A stretch of DNA of 64,000 bases from Natronococcus roseus. Lineage in GTDB: Archaea > Halobacteriota > Halobacteria > Halobacteriales > Natrialbaceae. Numbering within the stretch: the first letter of the stretch is position 1; the number at the start of each line of letters is the position of its first letter. This document shows positions 1 to 8,315 of this stretch, one piece after another. The stretch lies in assembly GCF_043677095.1 (NCBI RefSeq), contig NZ_JBHLJR010000002.1, positions 496,001-560,000 on the forward strand, read 5' to 3'. The notes beneath the pieces are model-generated. The model was not told the DNA's origin. It made no database searches and was given only the letters and a program-made list of their open reading frames with translations. The position numbers and the translations under genes were made by a program.

Positions 1-156
1 GATCGGCTCAGCTCCGGCGACGAGCCCGGATCGTCCCTGTCGGACGGCGAACGGGCCGAACTGCTCCGGGAGCGCCATCCCGACTGGGACGACGAGCAGG
101 TCCAGGAAACGATAACAGCGCTTAACCGTTCCCGCTCGAAACACGGGGATCGATGA
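1..156 (+). CDS. C-terminal fragment of a protein upstream of MoxR
   Basis: An open frame runs in from the window edge and ends at a TGA at 154-156, giving a 51-residue hydrophilic, charged tail with no membrane segment. The stop overlaps the MoxR start in an ATGA arrangement, so the two are very probably co-transcribed and translationally coupled. In haloarchaea the gene just upstream of this kind of MoxR is often a DUF4350-type or membrane protein of the same cluster; the visible tail is too short to decide. Real coding is inferred from the frame being open to the edge, the coupled stop/start and the typical haloarchaeal acidic composition. Confidence 0.6.
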   Translation, partial: DRLSSGDEPGSSLSDGERAELLRERHPDWDDEQVQETITALNRSRSKHGDR

Positions 157-1157
157 GCGAGACGGACCGGAACTGGCCCTTCGCGGACGATCCACAGACG
201 GTGTACGAGAAGATCAGGACCGAAACCGGGCGGGTCCTGGTCGGCAACGAGGAGGCGATCGAACACCTGACGATCGCGCTGCTGACGCGGGGCCACCTCC
301 TGCTCGAGGGCGTCCCCGGCGTCGCCAAGACGACGATCGCGAACCTGCTGGCGCGGGCGACCGGGCTCGACTACCAGCGCATCCAGATGACCCCCGACAT
401 CCTGCCGGCCGACATCACCGGCACCCAGATCTACCGGGAGCCGACCGGCCAGTTCGAGCTCCAGCGGGGGCCGGTCTTCTCGAACCTCGTCGTCGCCGAC
501 GAGATCAACCGCGCGACCCCGAAGACCCAGTCGGCGCTGCTCGAGGCGATGCAGGAACGAACCGTCACGATCGAGGGCCAGACGCTGGCCCTGCCGGAGC
601 CGTTCATGGTCGTCGCGACCCAGAACCCGATCGAGATGGAGGGCGTCTTCGAGCTTCCGGAGGCCCAGCGGGACCGATTCATGTTCAAGCTCACGATCGG
701 GTTGCCGGACCGCGAGGAGGAGACGGAGCTGCTACGGCGGTTCGACGAGGAGCCAGAACTGAGCCCGTCGACGATCGACCAGGCGGTCCAGACCGAGGAC
801 ATCCGCGGCGCCCGAAAGGCCGTTACCGAGGTCCACGTCGCCGACCCGGTCAAGGAGTATATCCTCGACCTCGTCGCCGCGACCCGGGACCACCCCGACG
901 TCAGCTACGGCGTCTCCCCGCGGGCCTCGCTCGCCTTCCTCGAGGGGATCAAGGCCCGAGCGGCGATCCGCGGCCGCGAGTACGCGACGCCCGCGGACGT
1001 CAAGGCTCTCACGGAGCCCGTCCTGGTCCACCGCCTCGTCCTGGACACGGAGGCGGAGCTGAGCGACGTCAACCCCGAAGACGTCGTCGAAGAGATCCTC
1101 GATACCGTCACGGTCCCGGACACCGACGATCTCGGCGGGAAACCGACCCCGAGCTAG
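153..1157 (+). CDS. MoxR-family AAA+ ATPase
   Basis: A 334-residue AAA+ ATPase of the MoxR family, cytoplasmic chaperone-like ATPases that usually act with DUF58 and von Willebrand-type proteins. Visible motifs are Walker A GVPGVAKT (about 53-60), Walker B VVADEINRA (about 113-121), sensor 1 VVATQNP (153-159), and an arginine-rich AQRDRF segment near 171-176. The C-terminal lid follows. Length is normal for the family. The start overlaps the preceding stop (ATGA). Its usual partner, a DUF58 protein, is not adjacent here but lies at 4610-6073 on the other strand, with a DUF4129-type protein beyond it, so this looks like one functional locus split by an inserted segment. Confidence 0.93.
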   Translation: MSETDRNWPFADDPQTVYEKIRTETGRVLVGNEEAIEHLTIALLTRGHLLLEGVPGVAKTTIANLLARATGLDYQRIQMTPDILPADITGTQIYREPTGQFELQRGPVFSNLVVADEINRATPKTQSALLEAMQERTVTIEGQTLALPEPFMVVATQNPIEMEGVFELPEAQRDRFMFKLTIGLPDREEETELLRRFDEEPELSPSTIDQAVQTEDIRGARKAVTEVHVADPVKEYILDLVAATRDHPDVSYGVSPRASLAFLEGIKARAAIRGREYATPADVKALTEPVLVHRLVLDTEAELSDVNPEDVVEEILDTVTVPDTDDLGGKPTPS

Positions 1158-1318
1158 CGGTCCGTTTTCGCGGCGATCCGCGGTCCCGATTTTCGGACCG
1201 ACTCGAGGACGGTTCGCTGCCGCTCCGGAGCCTACTTCTCGGGCACGGATTCGTCGCCTGGACCCCTCCGCGAAACTCCCACTACGTATGGGCAATCTAC
1301 AGGCGGAACAGGCCGAGT

Positions 1319-1395
1319 GCCTCGGGGTCGTACGGAAATCTTCGATTTCCGTGATGACGAGAATCGGAGATTCTCGAACCACTTGACCCCGAGGC
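1319..1395. repeat. Three-stem palindromic element downstream of the EamA gene
   Basis: An 11-bp perfect inverted repeat (1319-1329 with 1385-1395, GCCTCGGGGTC/GACCCCGAGGC) encloses two further perfect hairpins: 1332-1340 with 1344-1352 (9 bp, loop TTC) and 1358-1365 with 1369-1376 (8 bp, loop GGA). Together they would fold as a three-way junction or cruciform on either strand. The element starts three bases past the EamA stop codon, so on that strand it would lie in the 3' untranslated RNA and could terminate or stabilise the message. It could also be a small non-autonomous mobile element. The structure is seen directly; the function is inference. Confidence 0.7.
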
Positions 1396-1398
1396 GGT

Positions 1399-1824
1399 TC
1401 ACTGGGAAACCAAGACGACCCCGATAATTGCGAACGTTATCCCAGCAAATCTCACTATCGTAATCTCGTCTCCGAGGATGGCCATCCCGATGAGTGCTGC
1501 GACGACGAAGTACATCGCACCGAGCGTAGAGACGACCGTCGTCGACCCGCCGGAGAGACCGACGTACATCGAAATCAGGCCGATTCCGGTGAACAATCCG
1601 GCCACGCCGGCGAGCAGCCCTCCCTTCGCAGTAATGGCGAGCGATGCGTCCGAAACGAGAACGTATCCGAGCGCGAGGGGTCCCGCAACGAGATAGGAGA
1701 TCGCGGCGGCCGTCCTCGGGTCGATAGACTCCGACGCAGCGTTGCCCAGAACGACCCAGATCCCCCACGTTACCATCGTAATCGAACCGAAGAATACGGC
1801 CGAATCTATCTCGGGAAGCCCCAT
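1399..1824 (-). CDS. Half-size EamA/DMT-type membrane transporter
   Basis: A 141-residue protein with about five hydrophobic segments (roughly residues 10-30, 38-58, 66-90, 94-112, 120-140), the layout of one EamA repeat of the drug/metabolite transporter superfamily. Full EamA proteins have two such repeats (about 280-300 residues), so this would work as a dimer, like small multidrug-resistance proteins, or be a single-repeat EamA protein. The substrate cannot be read from the sequence. Its ATG overlaps the stop of a 48-residue gene in a TAATG arrangement, and a palindromic element lies just past its stop. It sits as an island inside the MoxR/DUF58 locus. Confidence 0.8.
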   Translation of the reverse strand: MGLPEIDSAVFFGSITMVTWGIWVVLGNAASESIDPRTAAAISYLVAGPLALGYVLVSDASLAITAKGGLLAGVAGLFTGIGLISMYVGLSGGSTTVVSTLGAMYFVVAALIGMAILGDEITIVRFAGITFAIIGVVLVSQ

Positions 1825-1970
1825 TATGACGACTCAGCGTAACGGCTGAACAGTGTCGCCCAGAGCCGCTCGAAATGACTGGCGTAGAACGGTGGGGTAT
1901 CCCCGGCGGGGAGGTAGAAGCTCGGTTCAGTGTCGCCGCCTCGGTCGTCGGCATGGTGTCTCTGTGCCAT
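1824..1970 (-). CDS. Small 48-residue protein upstream of and coupled to EamA
   Basis: A short frame starting with ATG (1968-1970) and stopping with TAA (1824-1826) that shares one base with the EamA start codon (TAATG). The product starts MAQRHHADDRGGD and ends with an aromatic, amphipathic stretch containing FYASHFERLWATLF. A TATA-like GGGTATAGATGG on the minus strand lies near 1987-1998, about 25 bases before the start, which supports a leaderless transcript covering both genes. There is no recognised domain. It may be a small membrane-associated partner or regulator of the transporter; that is inference. The coupling and promoter are the main reasons to believe it is real. Confidence 0.55.
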   Translation of the reverse strand: MAQRHHADDRGGDTEPSFYLPAGDTPPFYASHFERLWATLFSRYAESS

Positions 1971-2337
1971 ACGTACTCCATACCATCTATACCCGGATCG
2001 GTCTCTCTCTTAATCGAATAATCCATTTATATCGGGACCGAAAGATTTCGTGCACTCCCGACTGCTTTCGAAGGTTGGTCGGTGGCTGTAGTAAGGCCGA
2101 CCGGCGCACGCAGAACGGGAACGTATCGCTCGACAGCTCCACGAGAGATGTTCGACACGCGTTCGTCCGCGTCTCGAGTAGTGTTCCCAGTCCGTCGGAC
2201 GACCTGCTTGTACCGTTCCTACCAGCTTCCGTTCCACTGAGTGCAAACGTCGTATGCGACAAACCTGTTCTGAGCGGGACGACTGGCTTCACCAGATATA
2301 CATGCTCATATATTATAGACGCCTATTCCGTAGAACA
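1971..2337. other. Intergenic region with divergent promoters
   Basis: The stretch between the EamA pair (minus) and the HTH regulator (plus). Apart from the two TATA-like boxes at its ends (minus strand near 1987-1998, plus strand 2308-2317) nothing is supportable. The open frames found here have shadow-like arginine/serine-rich translations and no recognisable domain. The DNA is more AT-rich than its surroundings. Confidence 0.5.
2308..2317 (+). promoter_or_regulatory. TATA box of the HTH_10 regulator
   Basis: The sequence ATATATTATA lies about 25 bases before the GTG at 2338. This is the normal archaeal TATA-to-start spacing for a leaderless message and is the reason for choosing the GTG start over an ATG further upstream at 2254, which would lie before the TATA box. 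Confidence 0.7.
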
Positions 2338-3003
2338 GTGACTGACATCAAAGCGGTTGTCCGAATCGAGCACCCCGACATCGTGCTCACGAAGACAGTC
2401 ACTCACGACCAGAGCGCGAACGTCAAGTCTGTGTTAGAGGCAGGAACCGACCCTACGTCGGGGAAGTTCTTCTACCGCATCCGGTCGTCCGATTTTCACC
2501 GGTTCGAGGACGGATTGCGGAGCGATCACACCATCGGCGAGTTCGAACGAGTTATCGAGACCAGAGACGAGAAGGCGATTTACAGCTTCGAGTATACGGA
2601 CGAAGCGAAGGTCATCTCACCGATCATTTCGACCGCGAACGGCGTCATACTCGATATGAAGAACGACGGAAACGGGTGGATTCTAACGGTATGGGTGCCC
2701 GAACGGACGAACCTGGCTCCGCTGTGGGACTACGCGGATCGGAACGACATCGAGATCGAGTTACTGCGCGTAAACGAGTACGCCAGTTTGGGGAGTACGG
2801 ACGCAGGGTTGACCGATAGCCAACGGGAGGCGCTCCTCGTCGCGCTCGAGAGAGGATATTTCGAAGATCCACGGAGCGCAACTCTCAGCGAAGTCGCCGC
2901 CGATCTCGAGATCTCTCAACCCGCAGCCAGCGGTCTCCTTCGACGTGCGACCAAACGACTCATCGTCTCTTCCCTGTTAGACGACGGTGAGAACTCGAAT
3001 TGA
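2338..3003 (+). CDS. Bacterio-opsin-activator-type HTH_10 transcriptional regulator
   Basis: A 221-residue transcription factor of the large haloarchaeal Bat/HTH_10 family. The N-terminal two thirds form the mixed alpha/beta domain usual in this family. The C-terminal 50-60 residues are the HTH: LTDSQREALLVALERGYF followed by LSEVAADLEISQPAASGLLRRATKRLI. The GTG start is fixed by a TATA box 25 bases upstream. Its target is not evident; it is divergent from the EamA pair, so it may control it. It shares architecture with the regulator at 49542-50216. Confidence 0.85.
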   Translation: MTDIKAVVRIEHPDIVLTKTVTHDQSANVKSVLEAGTDPTSGKFFYRIRSSDFHRFEDGLRSDHTIGEFERVIETRDEKAIYSFEYTDEAKVISPIISTANGVILDMKNDGNGWILTVWVPERTNLAPLWDYADRNDIEIELLRVNEYASLGSTDAGLTDSQREALLVALERGYFEDPRSATLSEVAADLEISQPAASGLLRRATKRLIVSSLLDDGENSN

Positions 3004-3141
3004 GTAGCGGCTACTCGGTGCAGTGTCAGAGAGATCACCCCGAAGCCACGATCTGTCTTCGCCAGCGTCTCGAATACTCGCGTTCACGGCCCGGAGCGAG
3101 AAGCCAGCGGCCTATTACCGACTATAGGGACAGCAGCCGTA

Positions 3142-4104
3142 CTACTCGCCGTCGTCGAACTCGAGGTCCTCGCCGGGTTCCTCGTCGGTCGGCTCGTTCT
3201 CGTCCGTCCCGTCTTCCTCAGTTGTGTCGTCGGGCTCGAACCGACACGTGACGAGCCAGTCGGCGCGGTCGCCGCCGGCGTCGACCTCGAGCGTGACCGG
3301 GCGGTCGAGCCCGACCGCCAGCCCGACGGCGAGAAACGAGGCGATCGGGTGATCGAACCGATCGACGGCGCCGAAGGCGCTGCCCGTGATGCCGACGGTG
3401 ATCCGTCCCGCGGCCGCGTCGACGTCCGGATCGGCGCCGTCGGCGAGTTCGAACCCCTCGACGAGGCCGTCGGCGAGCTGTACCGCGAGCGGCGCGGGTC
3501 GGCTCGCGAGTTCGCCCGACAGCGTCCGCTGGAACTCCTCGAACAGCGTCGCCCCGGTCGGCGCCACGAGCAGTCCCCGCTGGTCGCGCTCGACGATCAC
3601 CGGCCCGTCGGCGTCCGTCGGTGGCTCGAACGCGGCGTCGGCGGGAACGTAGAGCCGGGCGGTGTCGGTTCGCTCGTCGGGGACGTACACCCGGTCCTCG
3701 CGCAGGCCGAGCTCGGCCGCGAGCGAGTCGCCGTTGGCCGCCCAGGCGGCGTAGACGCGCTCGCCGACCGAGGCGGCGACGAACTGCCCGGGCGTCAGGT
3801 AGTAGGTCAGCAGGCCGCCGAACAGCCCCGTCGCACCGAGCGCGAGGAGGATCTCGCGGCTGCCGGGGAAGATCACGCCGCCCGCGACCGCACAGAGCCC
3901 GATCGCGACGAGCCCGATGGCCGTCCGCCGGTACTTCGAGCGACGCGCACGCGCGTGCTGGGCCCGGAGCCGTCGGTTCTCCTCGGCGAGCAGCTCCGCT
4001 CGAGCCTCGGCTTGCTCGAGTCGGTCGGCCGTCTCGGCAGCCGTCTCTTCGGTGGCAGTCTCCGTCTCGGTTCGATCGCTGGATTCGAAATCGTGTGTAC
4101 TCAT
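3142..4104 (-). CDS. Coiled-coil membrane protein of the MoxR/DUF58 locus
   Basis: A 320-residue protein. Residues about 20-57 are charged and heptad-like (coiled coil), followed by two hydrophobic segments (about 61-80 and 84-104) and a soluble acidic domain to the end. The last 30 residues are almost entirely Asp, Glu and Thr. The family is uncharacterised and haloarchaeal; no enzymatic motif is seen. The start ATG overlaps the stop of the preceding membrane gene (ATGA), so it is the third gene of an operon DUF58 - membrane protein - this gene. A role in the same envelope-associated MoxR/DUF58 system is inferred from position. Confidence 0.75.
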   Translation of the reverse strand: MSTHDFESSDRTETETATEETAAETADRLEQAEARAELLAEENRRLRAQHARARRSKYRRTAIGLVAIGLCAVAGGVIFPGSREILLALGATGLFGGLLTYYLTPGQFVAASVGERVYAAWAANGDSLAAELGLREDRVYVPDERTDTARLYVPADAAFEPPTDADGPVIVERDQRGLLVAPTGATLFEEFQRTLSGELASRPAPLAVQLADGLVEGFELADGADPDVDAAAGRITVGITGSAFGAVDRFDHPIASFLAVGLAVGLDRPVTLEVDAGGDRADWLVTCRFEPDDTTEEDGTDENEPTDEEPGEDLEFDDGE

Positions 4105-4613
4105 TCGTCGGTAGTGGAGGATGGTTCGTCGTCGACGAGTCCGAGCGCGACCAGCCCGTACCGGTACGCGCCGTAGCTCGCGAGCGCGACCGCTCCGGCG
4201 GTGATCCCGGCGGCCTGCCACAGCGACAGCGAGACGACCGCGAGCCAGCTCACGGCGCCCAGTCCGGCGACGGCCAGCAGCGTTCCGGCGGCGGTTCGAA
4301 GCGGCGCTCGAGTCCGCAGGACGGGGACGACGAGCAGCGTGACCAGCCCGGCCTCGACGATGACGAAGGAGATCGGATCGATCCCGTCCGGAAACAGCGC
4401 CAGCAACAGTACGTGGCCGACGGCGACGGCGTACGGCGTTCCGAACCCGTACCACAGCAGGGCCGTCGCGACCCCGGCGCCGACGCCGGGCGGACCGGCC
4501 GCCGCGCCGAAGGTAGCGACGAGCGCGACCGCGCCGAGGGCGGTCGACCACGGCGAGGGTCGCTCCGTGAGGAACGTCGACTCGACGTAGCTTCCCGTCG
4601 GGTAGTCGGTCAT
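4101..4613 (-). CDS. Polytopic membrane protein between DUF58 and coiled-coil genes
   Basis: A 170-residue protein with about five to six hydrophobic segments covering residues 22-160 and short hydrophilic ends. There is no conserved catalytic motif. It overlaps the DUF58 gene upstream and the coiled-coil gene downstream by four bases each (ATGA twice), a tight operon. Haloarchaeal MoxR/DUF58 loci regularly carry an uncharacterised multi-spanning protein here (I believe the family catalogued as DUF7519). Function unknown; probably part of a membrane complex with the DUF58 protein. Confidence 0.75.
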   Translation of the reverse strand: MTDYPTGSYVESTFLTERPSPWSTALGAVALVATFGAAAGPPGVGAGVATALLWYGFGTPYAVAVGHVLLLALFPDGIDPISFVIVEAGLVTLLVVPVLRTRAPLRTAAGTLLAVAGLGAVSWLAVVSLSLWQAAGITAGAVALASYGAYRYGLVALGLVDDEPSSTTDE

Positions 4614-6073
4614 CGGATCGCACCCCGCGAGCGCGAGCGCGTCGTCTCGAGAACCGCCGACAGCCGCTCCTGCGGGGCGACCTCGAACGCCGTGACCGCA
4701 TCCATTCGGTCGAGGTCGCGTCGCAGCTCCTCGAACTCGAGGTAGCTGTCGGCGACCCGGTCAGGGTCGCCGACGCCGTCGGTCGCGAACAGCACCGACG
4801 GGGTCAGCAACAGCAGGACCTCGCTCCCGCGGGCGCGGGCGAATCGGACCGTCTCGTACAGCGTCTCCGGATCCGAGTCGTCCGTACAGATAACCGTCCA
4901 CTGGCGGCTGTCCTGGCCGCCGAGTGCCGTTCGGACCGCGCCCAGCAGCGGCTCGGAGTCGAACCGAACGTCGTACCGGGTTCGGGCCGCGTAGTACGGC
5001 TCGAGCGTTCGCGCGAACGCGTCCCTCGAGTTCTCGAGGGCCGACAGGGCCGTCCGTGGGCGGGTCGGCGACGGTGCCGGCCCCGGAATCGAGTGGCTGC
5101 GTCCGGCCGTCTCCGGGGGGGTTCCGTCGCCGTCCGTTCCGGTCGGCTCGAGATCGAGCAGCCGTCGCCGGATCGACAGGTACGCCGCTGGCCCCGTCGT
5201 GGGGGTGATCCGGGTCGTGATCCCCTCGTCGCCGACGGCGATCAGCCCGAGCGGGTCGTCGAGTTCGCGGGCGTTTGCGGCGACCGCGAGCGCGACCTCC
5301 CGGAGGTAGGCGAGCTTCGACTCCCCCGGCGGACCCGCCGCGAGCCCACCGCGGTGGTCGACGATCAGCATCGTCGGGCGGTGGGTTTCGGTCTCGTACT
5401 CGCGGACGTGAAGCGTGTTAAGCCGCGCGGTCGCCTTCCAGTCGATCTCGTCGGCCGAGTCGCCCGGCACGTACTCGCGCAGCTCGGCCGGCTCGAGACC
5501 GGGACCGCGCTGGCCGGCCTCGTGTTCGCCCTGGGCGATCGACACCTCGTCGCCGCCGCGGCCGACGTGGACGGTGTGGGGCCCGCGGGGTTCGACGGTC
5601 ACCGACGGTCGCGACTCGGCCGGCATCGTCGCCGTGAACAGCCCGTCGCTCGCGGTCACCGACACCGGATCGAACCGGTGGCGACCCGCGACGGGCCAGG
5701 AGACCGCGGTCGTTTCGCGGGTCGTCGCCGTCCCGGGCTCGAGCACCGTCGACAGCGGCGCCGCAGCGCTCGCGCCCGTCGGCACGCCGCCCTCGAACGA
5801 CAGCAGCAGGCGAGCGGGCGCGTCGAGCGTCGCCTCGAGGGTGACCGGGATCTCCGCGTTCGCCCGGACGGTGTTTGCGGCCGGCAGCTGGCGAACCGTC
5901 AGCGAGTCGACCGTATCGGCGACGCCGCGAACGAACAGGAGCTGCCGAACGAGGATCCACGCGCCGAGCAGCGCCGTCGCCGCGAGCAACAGCGGACGGG
6001 CGAAGACGGCGGCGAGGACGGCGAGCGCTCCCGCGATCGCTCCCACCGCCCAGATCTGGCGCGTCGGTCGCAT
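4610..6073 (-). CDS. DUF58 domain protein, MoxR partner
   Basis: A 487-residue protein with two N-terminal membrane helices (about 6-35), a beta-rich region and the DUF58 signature YVPGDSADEIDWKATARLN followed by LHVREYETE, then a vWA-like region starting MLIVDHRGG. DUF58 proteins are classical partners of MoxR ATPases in complex assembly or envelope functions. The start is taken at MRPTRQIW because the membrane anchor follows directly; the frame is open further upstream but that part reads as non-coding. First gene of a three-gene minus-strand operon, with a 92-base divergent promoter region shared with the gene at 6166. Confidence 0.9.
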   Translation of the reverse strand: MRPTRQIWAVGAIAGALAVLAAVFARPLLLAATALLGAWILVRQLLFVRGVADTVDSLTVRQLPAANTVRANAEIPVTLEATLDAPARLLLSFEGGVPTGASAAAPLSTVLEPGTATTRETTAVSWPVAGRHRFDPVSVTASDGLFTATMPAESRPSVTVEPRGPHTVHVGRGGDEVSIAQGEHEAGQRGPGLEPAELREYVPGDSADEIDWKATARLNTLHVREYETETHRPTMLIVDHRGGLAAGPPGESKLAYLREVALAVAANARELDDPLGLIAVGDEGITTRITPTTGPAAYLSIRRRLLDLEPTGTDGDGTPPETAGRSHSIPGPAPSPTRPRTALSALENSRDAFARTLEPYYAARTRYDVRFDSEPLLGAVRTALGGQDSRQWTVICTDDSDPETLYETVRFARARGSEVLLLLTPSVLFATDGVGDPDRVADSYLEFEELRRDLDRMDAVTAFEVAPQERLSAVLETTRSRSRGAIR

Positions 6074-6165
6074 ACTCCAGTGGTTTTTCGGTGACGTGTT
6101 GAACCTACTGGTTGTCCGTCGGGGCGAGCAGACAGGCTTTTGTTCGGCGGCGTGAATTACCGATC

Positions 6166-8265
6166 GTGAACCAGGTCGTCGTCCGTGCGCTCGTCCTCGC
6201 GCTGTTGGCGTGTTCGCTGCCACTCGCGGCGACCGCCGCGGGCGCCCCCGCCGACGAGTCCTCCCAGTCGATCGCGGGCGACGCGCTCGCGAGCGCGAAC
6301 GACGACCCAGCGGCCAACGAGACGCCCCGCCACCAGAACCCCGACGAGTACGACGAGGCCGGCGACGACGAGGAGCTCGAGTCCTGGCTCTCCGACCAGC
6401 TCTCCGATCAGCTCCAGGACAGTTCGGTCGCCCTGAGCGAGGGCCAGTACGACCAGGCCCGCGAGCACCTCGGCGACGACTACGACGAGCGCCTCGAGCA
6501 GTACGCCGAGGTCTCCGGCGACACCGGCGACGAGGACGATCCGGCCGAAGCCTACCGGAACGCCTCCGAGTCCCAGGAACGGATGGCGGAAACCATCGAG
6601 GAGTACCACGAGACCCGCGCGGAGTACGAGGAGGCGCTCCAGGAGGGTGACCAGGAGCGCGCCCACGACCTCGCGCGCGAGCTCGAGGCGCTGTCCGACG
6701 AGATCGACGAGGCCGGCGAGGACGCCGTCACGAACTACGAGACGATCGACAACGAGACCGACGAGGACCACTCCGACTCGGCGGCGTCGGTCAACGAGAG
6801 CCGAAGCGAGATCGAGAGCGAACAGACGGCGGTCCGCGACGAGCAGTTCGTCGAGACCGAACTCGACCTCGAGGTCGTCGACGAGACGGCGTCGCTCGAG
6901 GATCCGATGGTCGTCCGCGGCGCGGTCCAAACCGCGGACGGCGAGCCGGTCGAGGGCGACCTCGAGATTCGAGTCGAGGACGAGCCCGTCGCCGTCGGCG
7001 AGCCGAGCGGCGACTGGTGGGCCGGCGACGAGGGAGACTTCGAGTTCGAGTACCGACCGACCGATCTCGCGCTCGACGAGGAGACGGTGACCGTCGAGTA
7101 CGTTCCCGACGGCGACACGAACTACCTCGGCGCCGAGCAGGAGGTCGAAGTGACGCCCGAACAGACGACGGCGACGATCGACGATCTGACGGCGACCGAC
7201 GAGGTCGCCTACGGCGACCCGCTATCGGTCAGCGGAACGGTGACCGCCGCGGGAGAGCCCGTCGACGACGTTCCGGTCGCGATCACCGTCGACGGCGAAC
7301 TCATCGGGACGGTAAACGCTTCGGAGGGGAACTTCGAGGGTGACGTCGAGACGCCGGCGAACGTCTCGGCCGGCGAGGGGACGGTAACGGCCTCGCTTCC
7401 CTACGAGGACCGAACGCTCACCGCGACGCCCGCCGAAGCGCCGATTAGCGTCGCCGAGACCGAAACCGAGCTGACGGCGACGGCGACGGCGATCGGCGAG
7501 GAGGAGGTCGCGATCGACGGCAGCCTCGCGACCGCCGACGGCGAGCCCCTCGACAACCAGACCCTCGAGGTCCGGGTCGACGGCGTGGCGGCGGAAACGG
7601 TCGAGACCGACGAGGACGGCGGGATCGCCGGCACCGTCGACACGGGCTCGGTCGACGGCGAGGAGGTTACGGTCGCCGTCAGCTACGACGGCGCCGGATC
7701 GAACATGGCCGCGGCAGAGGCCGAGGAGACCGTAACGATGCCCGACGGCGGCGACTCGCTGCCGGTCCCGCAGTCGGCCGTCGTCGGCATCGGCGCACTG
7801 CTGGGGATCGGGATGCTCGGACTGGCGGGCTGGTGGCGACGCCGCTCGAGGCGAGACGACCTCGATCGGGCGCCGTCGATCGCAGTCGGCGGACCCGCAC
7901 GCGGCCCCGATCCGGCGATGACGCAGGACCGCATCGACGCCTTGCTCGACCGGGCGGCCGAACAGCTCGCGGACGGCCGAACCGACACCGCGGTTCGAAC
8001 CGCACACGCCGCCGTCAGACACGCCTACGGAAGCGCGGTCGGTCGGCCCGGCGCGGCGACTCACTGGGAGTTCTACCGCGAGCACGCCGACGACGCGGCC
8101 GACGGGGTCCCCCTTCGGGAACTCGTCGAGACCTACGAACAGGCCGCCTTCACGCCCGACTCGGTCACCGAGGACCAGGCCGAACGCGCCCTCGAGACCG
8201 CCGAGCGGCTCTGTGAGGGGGCCGACCTCGAGGCGACGACCGGGTCGGCGTCGGCTGCCGCGTAG
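6166..8265 (+). CDS. Exported Ig-like repeat protein with C-terminal DUF4129 domain
   Basis: A 699-residue protein, GTG start. Residues 1-25 form a signal peptide (positive N-terminus, hydrophobic core, A-A-x-A-A end). Next is a very acidic, helical region (about 30-210) that should lie outside the cell, then three Ig-like beta repeats each with a 'VxGxVxTADGEPV/ GEPVDDVPV' type strand pattern (about 220-320, 325-415, 420-515), one membrane helix (about 533-555, AVVGIGALLGIGMLGLAGWW) and a cytoplasmic DUF4129 domain (about 580-690). DUF4129 proteins belong to MoxR/DUF58/transglutaminase loci. It is divergent from the DUF58 operon. Probably the surface-exposed part of the system; that is inference. 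Confidence 0.85.
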   Translation: MNQVVVRALVLALLACSLPLAATAAGAPADESSQSIAGDALASANDDPAANETPRHQNPDEYDEAGDDEELESWLSDQLSDQLQDSSVALSEGQYDQAREHLGDDYDERLEQYAEVSGDTGDEDDPAEAYRNASESQERMAETIEEYHETRAEYEEALQEGDQERAHDLARELEALSDEIDEAGEDAVTNYETIDNETDEDHSDSAASVNESRSEIESEQTAVRDEQFVETELDLEVVDETASLEDPMVVRGAVQTADGEPVEGDLEIRVEDEPVAVGEPSGDWWAGDEGDFEFEYRPTDLALDEETVTVEYVPDGDTNYLGAEQEVEVTPEQTTATIDDLTATDEVAYGDPLSVSGTVTAAGEPVDDVPVAITVDGELIGTVNASEGNFEGDVETPANVSAGEGTVTASLPYEDRTLTATPAEAPISVAETETELTATATAIGEEEVAIDGSLATADGEPLDNQTLEVRVDGVAAETVETDEDGGIAGTVDTGSVDGEEVTVAVSYDGAGSNMAAAEAEETVTMPDGGDSLPVPQSAVVGIGALLGIGMLGLAGWWRRRSRRDDLDRAPSIAVGGPARGPDPAMTQDRIDALLDRAAEQLADGRTDTAVRTAHAAVRHAYGSAVGRPGAATHWEFYREHADDAADGVPLRELVETYEQAAFTPDSVTEDQAERALETAERLCEGADLEATTGSASAAA

Positions 8266-8315
8266 GGCGGTTCGATCGACCGACTTTTATTGGCCGCTCG
8301 TCAACGACGTACTGA

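Noticed and set aside
1232..2026. 264-residue minus frame covering EamA and flanks
   Set aside because: It is out of frame with the EamA and small upstream genes, crosses the palindromic element, and is Arg-rich without any motif.
3349..4176. Long frames on + across 3.3-4.7 kb
   Set aside because: They are Arg/Gly-rich shadows of the acidic minus-strand genes; the minus frames overlap by ATGA and contain membrane helices.
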